This document shows positions 9,385-16,526 of a DNA stretch of 64,000 nt, one piece after another. Every line of letters starts with the position of its first letter. Positions within the stretch are counted from its first letter, which is position 1. The notes under the pieces are model-generated. The model was not told the origin of the DNA and did no database searches. It saw only the letters and a list, made by a program, of their open reading frames with translations. The position numbers and the translations under genes were made by a program. Source of the DNA: Granulicella aggregans (GTDB lineage: Bacteria; Acidobacteriota; Terriglobia; Terriglobales; Acidobacteriaceae); contig NZ_JACHIP010000002.1 of the NCBI RefSeq assembly GCF_014203275.1, positions 930,001 to 994,000 of the forward strand. Reading direction: 5' to 3'.

Positions 9385-11061
9385 ATGTCCCAAGTTTCGA
9401 CGCCCTCTCGCCGCCACTTCCTGAAGGCCAGCACCCTGACCGCCGCTGCCGTCGCCCTGGGTCGCTCGAGCGTCGCCCACGCCGCCACCCTAGCCGATGC
9501 CCACATCGAGATCATGCCGGACGAGGCCATCGGCACCATCGCTCCGGAGCTGTATTCGCACTTCATCGAGCACCTCGGCGGCGTCATCTACGACGGCGTC
9601 TGGGTCGGAGAGGGCTCGAAGATCCCCAACAAGAACGGCATCCGCAAGGCCTTCATCGACGCCATGCGCGAAGTTAAAGCCCCCGTCCTGCGCTGGCCCG
9701 GCGGATGCTTCGCCGACTCCTACGACTGGCGCGACGGCATCGGTCCGAGGAGCAAGCGGCCTAAGCGCGCCGCCTTCTGGTCGCAGCAGGACACCAACGC
9801 CTTCGGCACTCACGAGTTTATGGAGACCTGCTCCGCCATCGGATGCAAGCCGTATCTCGCCGCCGACGTCCGGAGCCTCCCTGCCCGAGACTTCTACCAG
9901 TGGGTCGAGTACTGCAATGCACCTGCCGGAGAAGGAAATGCGCTGGCCGATCTCCGCGCCACGAACGGAGACAAGGATCCCTTCAACGTCCAGTACTGGG
10001 GCGTCGGTAACGAGAGCTGGGGATGCGGCGGCGAACAGACCCCCGAAGAATACGCCGGAGAGTTCCGCCGCTACTCCACCTGGATTCCCAAGTTCAGCGA
10101 CCACCCGCGCGACGAACTCCGCCTCGTCATCTGCGGCCCCAATGGAGACGACACCTCCTGGACTCGCGGCCTGATGAAGTCCCTCAAGGGCCAGCACCCC
10201 TACGGCCTTTCGACCCACTACTACACCTCAGGCGACGCGAAGAAGTTCGCGGCCGGTGATGCTCTCGCCTTCAGCGCTGATGAGCACTACGACCTGCTCA
10301 CCCGCGGAAGCTTCATGGAGAACGTCATCACAGACCATTGGTCGGTGCTCAGCGAGACTGACCCCGAGCACAAGACGCGCCTCATCCTCGACGAATGGGG
10401 AGCTTGGTACGGCAAGGGCACTGAGCTGACCCCGCACTATAACCTCTCGCAGCAATCGACCATGCGCGACGCGCTGCTCAGCGGGATCACACTGGATATC
10501 TTCCATCGCCATGCGGAGAAAGTCGCTATGGCCAACGTCGCGCAATCCATTAACTGCATCCACTCGCTGATGCTGGCGCAGGAAGACAAGTTCTGCGTCA
10601 CGCCTACCTTCCACGTCTTCAAGATGTACATGCCACATCGCGGCGCGAAGGCGGTTCGCGCGGTCTTCTCTGCTGGCTCCATCAAGAACCCGCTCGCAAT
10701 CGATTCGAGCCCCGTCGGCGGAGCAAGCACTGTCGGTGCAATCAAGGTCAGCCCCACGCTTGCCGGGCTCAGTGGTTCCGCATCCATCTCTACCGAAGGC
10801 AACGGCAAGGTTCTGACGCTTTCTGTCGTCAACCCTCACCTCGATCAGGCGCTCACCACCGAAGTCGCTGTGCGCGGCCTCAGCATCGCGTCGGTCACTG
10901 GCATCGTTCTCGCGTCGCCCGATATCCATAATCACAATGACTTCGCCCACCCGGACGCCGTGAAACCGGCACCAGCCACCATTGGGGCGATTCAATCCGG
11001 CAGGCTGATGCATACCTTCCCTGCGGCAAGCGTAACGACGCTCACCATCACTCTGGCCTAA
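9385..11061 (+). CDS. Tat-exported GH51 alpha-L-arabinofuranosidase
   Basis: Predicted to release terminal arabinofuranose from arabinan or arabinoxylan. The 558 residues start with a twin-arginine signal (SRRHFLKAS, cleavage near AHAAT), which points to export of a folded enzyme. The GH51 signature is clear: APELYSHFIEHLGGVIYDGV near the N-terminus, RWPGGCFADSYDWRDGIGP, the acid/base Glu in YWGVGNESWGCGG and the nucleophile Glu in LILDEWGAWYGKG. The ATG at 9385 puts the Tat motif in place; the longer frame to 9355 adds nothing conserved. It ends just before a GGGTGCCCCA-type hairpin. A second Tat-exported protein is encoded at 12.0 kb, so this may be a plant-polymer degradation region. Confidence 0.92.
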   Translation: MSQVSTPSRRHFLKASTLTAAAVALGRSSVAHAATLADAHIEIMPDEAIGTIAPELYSHFIEHLGGVIYDGVWVGEGSKIPNKNGIRKAFIDAMREVKAPVLRWPGGCFADSYDWRDGIGPRSKRPKRAAFWSQQDTNAFGTHEFMETCSAIGCKPYLAADVRSLPARDFYQWVEYCNAPAGEGNALADLRATNGDKDPFNVQYWGVGNESWGCGGEQTPEEYAGEFRRYSTWIPKFSDHPRDELRLVICGPNGDDTSWTRGLMKSLKGQHPYGLSTHYYTSGDAKKFAAGDALAFSADEHYDLLTRGSFMENVITDHWSVLSETDPEHKTRLILDEWGAWYGKGTELTPHYNLSQQSTMRDALLSGITLDIFHRHAEKVAMANVAQSINCIHSLMLAQEDKFCVTPTFHVFKMYMPHRGAKAVRAVFSAGSIKNPLAIDSSPVGGASTVGAIKVSPTLAGLSGSASISTEGNGKVLTLSVVNPHLDQALTTEVAVRGLSIASVTGIVLASPDIHNHNDFAHPDAVKPAPATIGAIQSGRLMHTFPAASVTTLTITLA

Positions 11062-11078
11062 CCGAACGCCACAACTCC

Positions 11079-11111
11079 GGGTGCCCCACATCTCGCTTCT
11101 GAGATGTGGGA
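11079..11111. repeat. Repeat family B hairpin (copy B1), likely terminator
   Basis: Begins GGGTGCCCCA and holds a perfect 10-bp stem (CCCACATCTC / GAGATGTGGG, loop GCTTCT). The head GGGTGCCCCA and tail TGGGA are shared with copies at 59342, 60526 and 63581, while the stem sequence differs. It lies between convergent genes, so it may also act as a bidirectional terminator, although the T-run is poor. Confidence 0.75.
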
Positions 11112-11121
11112 CTAACTATCC

Positions 11122-11814
11122 TTACTTGGCATGTTCCGCAAAGAAGGTAAGCGTCCTTTGGCGCGCATCCTCCAGCGCAGCGCCTTGAAAGCCATGTTCC
11201 TGGTCCGCATAAAAGTGATGCTCGCAGTCTAGGTGCTTCATCTCGCACAGCTTTACTAACTGCTGTGCGTTCATAATTGGGATATTCGAGTCCCGCTCGC
11301 CATGAAGAATCAGAAGCGGCGGCATGCCCTTCATCTGATAGAAGAACTCGTCCGGCAGGCTCCCATACCAGTCCGCGATAGCATTCACTGAAACGTTCTG
11401 CGATCCGGCCGCCAAGGCAACCGACGAGCCCAGTGAAAATCCAATGAGGAACACGGCCTTCGTAGAGGCCTGTTTGCGGCACTCAGCCACAAAGTCAGCC
11501 GTAACGCTCGCCCACTTCCGGTAGTTCTCAGGACTCGGCGACTGCCCTCGCGTCGAGTCGAAGTAATGCGGCATAAGCACGCGAAAGCCTTCGTCCCCGA
11601 AGAACCTTGCTTGATCCCGGTAAAACGGCACTGGGCCGCTAGCGCCATGCAGAAGAACGAGACACTTCGCCGACTGCGGATCGCCGAACTCGTCATAAGC
11701 AGTCTCCGCCCCCGCCCCAGAGCGAAGACGCTTCGAAGTCTCACCAGGAAGCTGCCCACTTACCAAGAGTGCTCCCAGAAACCACAGAACTACTAAGAAA
11801 GAAATGCGGTGCAT
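11122..11814 (-). CDS. Secreted alpha/beta hydrolase, dienelactone hydrolase-like
   Basis: Serine hydrolase of unknown substrate, 230 residues from the ATG at 11814 (MHRISFLVVLWFLGALLVSG gives a signal peptide or anchor). An in-frame ATG at 11844 would place ten polar residues before it. The oxyanion region LLHGASGP, nucleophile elbow GFSLGS, acid in HGERDSNIP and catalytic His in QEHGF form a complete triad. Classical dienelactone hydrolases have Cys at the nucleophile; this one has Ser, which favours an esterase or peptidase activity. It faces the GH51 gene across a hairpin and has no clear operon partner. Confidence 0.8.
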   Translation of the reverse strand: MHRISFLVVLWFLGALLVSGQLPGETSKRLRSGAGAETAYDEFGDPQSAKCLVLLHGASGPVPFYRDQARFFGDEGFRVLMPHYFDSTRGQSPSPENYRKWASVTADFVAECRKQASTKAVFLIGFSLGSSVALAAGSQNVSVNAIADWYGSLPDEFFYQMKGMPPLLILHGERDSNIPIMNAQQLVKLCEMKHLDCEHHFYADQEHGFQGAALEDARQRTLTFFAEHAK

Positions 11815-12028
11815 ATCCGGTCTCTCCGCCTCCCCGGAAGACATCGACGTGCGTCATAAAACTACTCCTTGCACTCGGATGATCTCAAGTCTTGACGCAG
11901 GGAACGAACGCCTGCTCTTGTGGGTGCGCTACGTGTGCGCTCGACGGAGGATGCCCTTGCATCCTCTCGATCGCTGATTACCGTTCGGTGACGCCCCTGC
12001 CACACGCCTGCTAGCATGAGGCGCATAA

Positions 12029-13390
12029 ATGACTCCCTCATGGACCCGCCGCCACTTCCTCGGCGCCGCAACATCCGTTGCCCTCGCGCCTCCGCTCTTC
12101 GCCACAGCCCCCACGGCTCTGCGCGGACGCTTCCTCACCCATGTCTCCGTCGTCCGTGTAAACCAGATTGAGGTGACTCCAACCCGCTCTATTGGGCAGG
12201 ATGAATCGCCCAACAACAGCCCTGCCCACATCCGTTCCCGCCGCGAAGCCTTCGCCCGCGGCTGCCCTAACGGCCGCATGACCTGGGCCATCAGCTGGCT
12301 GGCCCTGATCGACACGCGAAAGGAGTACCAGGAAGCCCGGCATCTTCTTGCCTCCTATCATGATCGATACGGCGACGAGATCACGTTCATACCCGGCGGC
12401 TACTTTGCGCCGATGTACGACACTCGCGAGAACAACCGTCAAAGCATCCACAAGGCCCTCAATATGGTCTCCGAGATGGTCGGCGGCAAGTACCGCCCGG
12501 AGTGCCTCATCGCGGGCTTCATGGATTCCGAGAACCAGCGGCACCTGGCCGAGGACGAAGGCATCCACGTCTGTCAGGGACAGATATGGAGCCAGCACGG
12601 CATTGATAACGGCGATGGCGACGGCGGCATCTGCTATCCCTACTATCCGAGCCGCGAACACTACCTGAAGCCCGCTCAGGGCACGGCGGATTTTATCGAC
12701 TGCGTATGCCTAGACGGATGGACTTGCGACTTCCTCACTGCGCGGCGAGAGGGGTTCGAAGGGCGTTTCAACAGCCGTCTCGGCGTTGGGCCCATCGAGG
12801 CCGTGGGCAACCTCGGCAAGGAAGTTGGCCGCAGAGAGATGATAGAGACGACTGCCGCACACTTCGATCGCGGCCATGCCCTCAACGGCTTTGGCTGGGT
12901 CACGGGAATATGGGAGGTCTCGATCGGACACGATGAAGACCTCACTTGGTGGCTGCAGGCGATCCACGACCGCTGGCCAGACACACAGGTCACTACCGAA
13001 GGAGCATTCGGGCTGGAGTGGCGGAAGCACAACGCCAGCAACGCAGGGCTCAACTATCGCTTTGACATGAAAGGCACCGGCGCTCCCGGATCCGAGAAGA
13101 ACCTCGAGATTGAGTGGTTCATGAACCGCGACTTCCGGCTCGGGTTACTGCACTACTGGACAACGAACAGTGAGCCCATGGCCATAGACTTTACTCGCTA
13201 CGATCTCCTAGCTGCAGAGCCCGCCGGGCCGCAGCGCGAGTGGAGCTTGATGAACGTCCTCAACCAGAAGGGAACACGTCCGCAGGACAAGCCGATTCCG
13301 CTCTCGCAGCTCAACTCAGATGATCAGCTCCGCATCTACGCGCGTTATCCGGAGCTCAAAGCTCGCGCTTCAGCCACTCTCTTGAGTTGA
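12029..13390 (+). CDS. Tat-exported protein of unknown function (DUF3863/DUF3864-like)
   Basis: Predicted exported protein of 453 residues. The N-terminus WTRRHFLGAATSVALA is a twin-arginine signal. The body carries aromatic- and acid-rich blocks such as TWAISWLALIDTRKEY, FIPGGYFAPMYD, GWVTGIWEVSIGHDEDLTWW and FRLGLLHYWTTNSEP, which look like a TIM-barrel-type carbohydrate-active fold. From memory it resembles proteins labelled DUF3863/DUF3864, but I could not check this. Its nearness to the GH51 gene fits a role in polysaccharide processing (inference only). It converges with the TPR gene, with 28 bp between stop codons. Confidence 0.75.
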   Translation: MTPSWTRRHFLGAATSVALAPPLFATAPTALRGRFLTHVSVVRVNQIEVTPTRSIGQDESPNNSPAHIRSRREAFARGCPNGRMTWAISWLALIDTRKEYQEARHLLASYHDRYGDEITFIPGGYFAPMYDTRENNRQSIHKALNMVSEMVGGKYRPECLIAGFMDSENQRHLAEDEGIHVCQGQIWSQHGIDNGDGDGGICYPYYPSREHYLKPAQGTADFIDCVCLDGWTCDFLTARREGFEGRFNSRLGVGPIEAVGNLGKEVGRREMIETTAAHFDRGHALNGFGWVTGIWEVSIGHDEDLTWWLQAIHDRWPDTQVTTEGAFGLEWRKHNASNAGLNYRFDMKGTGAPGSEKNLEIEWFMNRDFRLGLLHYWTTNSEPMAIDFTRYDLLAAEPAGPQREWSLMNVLNQKGTRPQDKPIPLSQLNSDDQLRIYARYPELKARASATLLS

Positions 13391-13418
13391 TCGAAGCCCA
13401 GGCCGGCCGATGCGAGAT

Positions 13419-15038
13419 CTAGTCACGCCGGATCGCCGCACGAGCCTCCGCCAGTTCAGGCCTTCCAGGCTGATCTGCAAGGCTCGCAATGGCCAGGAGC
13501 TTCTGAAAATAAGCATTGGACTTTTCGCGATCGCCAGCCCGTTTTGCTGCTTCCGCCGCGCCATACAACGACAAAAAGCGATTCGGTTCTTTGTTGAGAG
13601 TGGTTTGAAATTCGCTCAGCGCTTCAGACGGGCGATTCAGTTGCAGCAGCAGTTCTCCGAGCATCTCTCGTGCCGGCTTCAAAGGCCCTGGACTCACAGC
13701 GGCTTTTTCGGTCTTATCTTCCATGTCGACCGCGTGCCTCATTCCAGCAAGAGCATCGGTCTCGTGACCTTCAACAAGCGCCAACATGGCTATCAGTTCC
13801 TGGAGGTCGATTTCGATTTGATCCGCCCAGTAGTCCTCCTTCATCTGGGCAAGCTTGTCTCTAATATGCGTCAGAGAGGAGATAGCCTCCTGCACTGCGG
13901 GCTTATCTTTCGCATGAGCCGCTCCAAGTCCCCGGGCGAAGTAAGTGATCGCATTCGCGTACGGAAACGGGCTGGCCAGCGGTTCCAGTTTGGCCGCATC
14001 TGCCCAGGATTGACGCTCCAGAAAATAGCGGGCGGGAATCGCTGCATGCGCGTAATAGGCGGCAGAGGCAGGAGCTGCTCCGGTTGCATGAGCCGGATCG
14101 AAGTCGCCGAAAACCTGGGCCGACGACTCCACCAGCCGTTTTGCTGATTCGTCCTGCGCCGTCTGCAGATAGGCATAGACCATGTAATCGCTCGCATGCA
14201 GCAAGTCGGCTGGCTGGTGCGCGGCTCGCGCCGCCGCTGCAGAGGCGGCGTTGGTGTCGATCGAAGCTTGCCAATCGCCGATACGAGTAAACGTATGCGA
14301 CGGCATATGCAGAGCATGCGGCGTCGAAGGCGCGATCATTCCGTAGCGTTTGGCGGCCTCAGCCGCCCGAGGCGCTAACGCCGGCTCATCGTATGCATGA
14401 ATAATGTAGTGTGCCAATCCCGGATGATCGGGATATCTGGCGAAGAGAGCCTCAAGCAACGCTCCAGCCTTGAGTTGCTTCGCATACGTCTTATCGGAAG
14501 GATCGGCGTCGGAGGCCAGCGCCAAAGCGTAGAAGATGGTCGCTTCGGTGTCTTCCGGATACGCGGCGCTGACCGCGGCCATCGATTGCTCGTAAGCCAG
14601 AACACGGGCTGACTGATTGATATGGGAGCTATCGACGTAGAGATGGGAGACAGCGTCGAGATACGCACGCTCCCGTGCTGTGCCAGCGCCGATAGCGCGT
14701 CCCTGTTCAAAAGCGCGCAAGCCTTGCTCCAACTGAACCGGCGATTTGAAACCGGCAAACGGGTTCTGCCAACTACTAAGTGCAATCCCCCAGTCGGCGA
14801 TCGCGCACTTCGGATCGGCCGCAAGAACAGCGTTAAATCCCTGAATCGCGGAGCCAAATTGAAAAGAGTGCATCAGTGCAACGGCGCGATTAAATTGAGG
14901 CTGCACCGCAGGATTGCAGGAAGTGCTGAAGGTGACGCTACCCAGCGTCTCGGTCGAAACGTGATCGTGAGTCTGGGAGTGGAGGGTTGACGCAGCAACT
15001 GCACCTAGACAAAGCATGGCCAGGACAAAGATTCTCAT
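13419..15038 (-). CDS. Secreted TPR-repeat protein
   Basis: Exported protein of 539 residues from the ATG at 15038 (MRIFVLAMLCLGAVAASTLHSQ is a signal peptide; an upstream in-frame ATG at 15077 is less likely). It contains many helical TPR-like pairs, for example FNRAVALMHSFQFGSAIQGF with ADPKCAIADWGIAL, and REMLGELLLQLNRPSEALSE near the C-terminus. His-rich pieces (THDHVSTET, HALHMPSHTFTRIGDW) are typical of this TPR family in Acidobacteriota. It probably acts as a protein-interaction scaffold in the periplasm; no catalytic motif is evident. Confidence 0.8.
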   Translation of the reverse strand: MRIFVLAMLCLGAVAASTLHSQTHDHVSTETLGSVTFSTSCNPAVQPQFNRAVALMHSFQFGSAIQGFNAVLAADPKCAIADWGIALSSWQNPFAGFKSPVQLEQGLRAFEQGRAIGAGTARERAYLDAVSHLYVDSSHINQSARVLAYEQSMAAVSAAYPEDTEATIFYALALASDADPSDKTYAKQLKAGALLEALFARYPDHPGLAHYIIHAYDEPALAPRAAEAAKRYGMIAPSTPHALHMPSHTFTRIGDWQASIDTNAASAAAARAAHQPADLLHASDYMVYAYLQTAQDESAKRLVESSAQVFGDFDPAHATGAAPASAAYYAHAAIPARYFLERQSWADAAKLEPLASPFPYANAITYFARGLGAAHAKDKPAVQEAISSLTHIRDKLAQMKEDYWADQIEIDLQELIAMLALVEGHETDALAGMRHAVDMEDKTEKAAVSPGPLKPAREMLGELLLQLNRPSEALSEFQTTLNKEPNRFLSLYGAAEAAKRAGDREKSNAYFQKLLAIASLADQPGRPELAEARAAIRRD

Positions 15039-15078
15039 CTCCTGAACCTCTCCTCTCAATCGTTTCTGCTTGCACATT

Positions 15079-15216
15079 GCTGTAGATCAACATCATAAGG
15101 CAGGACTTTCGGATGGTAACTGCATAGTGACCGGCAGGGATGGCTACAACGATCGTCGAGATCGGCGGGGACTCATAGACACGGATGTGAAACGTCTTAA
15201 ATCCAGCATGTCGCAC
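15079..15216 (-). pseudogene. Possible remnant of a coding sequence upstream of the TPR gene
   Basis: The 258-bp gap between the TPR start and accD contains, on the minus strand, a stretch that translates as protein-like sequence (GFKTFHIRVYESPPIST, then IVVAIPAGHYAVTIR), in a different frame from the TPR gene. This looks like a fragment of a PEGA or carboxypeptidase-regulatory-type beta domain cut off from its gene. No good ribosome site or family-standard start is seen. It could be chance; confidence is low. Confidence 0.25.
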
Positions 15217-15296
15217 CCTTCGCCAAAGCTCAGACCATCTACAAAGGCGCTTCTTAGTACAATGACCAAGGCACGCAGAAGGGGCAAATTGATCCG

Positions 15297-16181
15297 ATGA
15301 GTTGGTTCAAGCGCGAAGATCACCAGATAGTCAACGACGCCGAGAAGACCGTCCGCACCGAGGGTCTCTGGACCAAGTGCGGCAATTGCGGCGCAATTCT
15401 CTTCAAGCAGGAGCTCGAGGACAATCTCCAGGTCTGTACAAAGTGCGGCTATCACTTTCGTCTCGACGCGCGGCGCCGCATTGCGAATCTTCTTGAGCCC
15501 GGCTACCAACTTGTCGACCTCGAACTCAAATCCACCGATCCTCTCCAGTTCACCGATCTGAAGCCTTATAAAAAGCGCCTGCTTGAAGCGCAGAAAAAAA
15601 CCGGTCTGAACGATGCGATCGTCAACGCCATCGGCGAGATTGGCCCGCATCCCGTCGTCCTCAGCGTGATGGAGTACGCCTTCATCGGAGGCAGCATGGG
15701 AGCTGTCGTTGGCGAGACCATTACCCGGGCAATCGATAGGTCACTGGCTACGCGGCATCCCCTAATCATCGTTGCCGCATCCGGCGGCGCGCGCATGATG
15801 GAGGGCATCGCCAGCCTGATGCAGCTTGCGAAGATCTCTTCCGCCCTGGGTCGGCTCGACGACGCGAAGATTCCCTACGTCTCGGTGATGACCGACCCGA
15901 CCACCGGTGGCGTCACCGCCAGCTTTGCCATGCTCGGCGACCTCAACATCGCGGAGCCGGGCGCGCTGATTGGGTTCGCTGGTCCCCGCGTGATTGAGCA
16001 GACGATTCGCCAGAAGCTGCCTGAAGGCTTCCAGCGCTCGGAGTTCCTCCTCGAGCACGGCTTCCTCGATGCCATCGTCCCCCGCAAAGAGATGAAGGCC
16101 TATCTGGCACAAACGTTGGGCTGGATGACACAGGCGGCGACCGCCGTTCCCGCCAATTCGGCGACACCCGGTGCGCGTTAG
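15297..16181 (+). CDS. accD: Acetyl-CoA carboxylase carboxyltransferase subunit beta
   Basis: Beta subunit of the carboxyltransferase that makes malonyl-CoA for fatty acid synthesis; it works with AccA, which is not in the window. The 294 residues start MSWFKRE as usual and carry the four-cysteine zinc ribbon CGNCG-x16-CTKCG at about residues 22-45. The crotonase-fold body follows, with MEYAFIGGSMGAVVGE, ASGGARMMEGIASLMQ, TDPTTGGVTASFA and GFAGPRVIEQTIR. All are standard for the family. Confidence 0.97.
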   Translation: MSWFKREDHQIVNDAEKTVRTEGLWTKCGNCGAILFKQELEDNLQVCTKCGYHFRLDARRRIANLLEPGYQLVDLELKSTDPLQFTDLKPYKKRLLEAQKKTGLNDAIVNAIGEIGPHPVVLSVMEYAFIGGSMGAVVGETITRAIDRSLATRHPLIIVAASGGARMMEGIASLMQLAKISSALGRLDDAKIPYVSVMTDPTTGGVTASFAMLGDLNIAEPGALIGFAGPRVIEQTIRQKLPEGFQRSEFLLEHGFLDAIVPRKEMKAYLAQTLGWMTQAATAVPANSATPGAR

Positions 16182-16526
16182 AAATAAAAAGGCGGATTCG
16201 CACTACTTATTTGTTGCTGAACCAAGGTACGGGGTGTACCTTTCCGGCAAGTGAGAGCGGTGGTCGCCCGGCAGTTGTTTGCGAGCGGCCGAGCGCCAGC
16301 CTTAAAACGTTGTCCCTGCCTGATATCCAGTCTCCTTATCTCCCATCCTTCATCGGGTCCTTGACCGCGTGGCGTACAAGTTGGCTTCGGGCTGAACAAA
16401 GCCTGCTTTTTGCCGATAGGACGTTCTAGCCTCGTTGGGTTTTGAACCCATGTCGCGAGAACGGCTGCTTCGCTGACGCCCGGGCAGTTTGCGTTCAGAG
16501 AGAGATGGAATGGAGCGGATGAGCAG
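16182..16526. other. 345-bp intergenic region with no convincing gene
   Basis: Lies between accD and the GGDEF-EAL gene. Open frames exist on both strands but show no domain, signal or ribosome site. A small hairpin GGGTT-TTG-AACCC sits near 16436-16448. I looked for a c-di-GMP riboswitch ahead of the GGDEF-EAL gene and found no match to the GEMM consensus. Confidence 0.5.
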
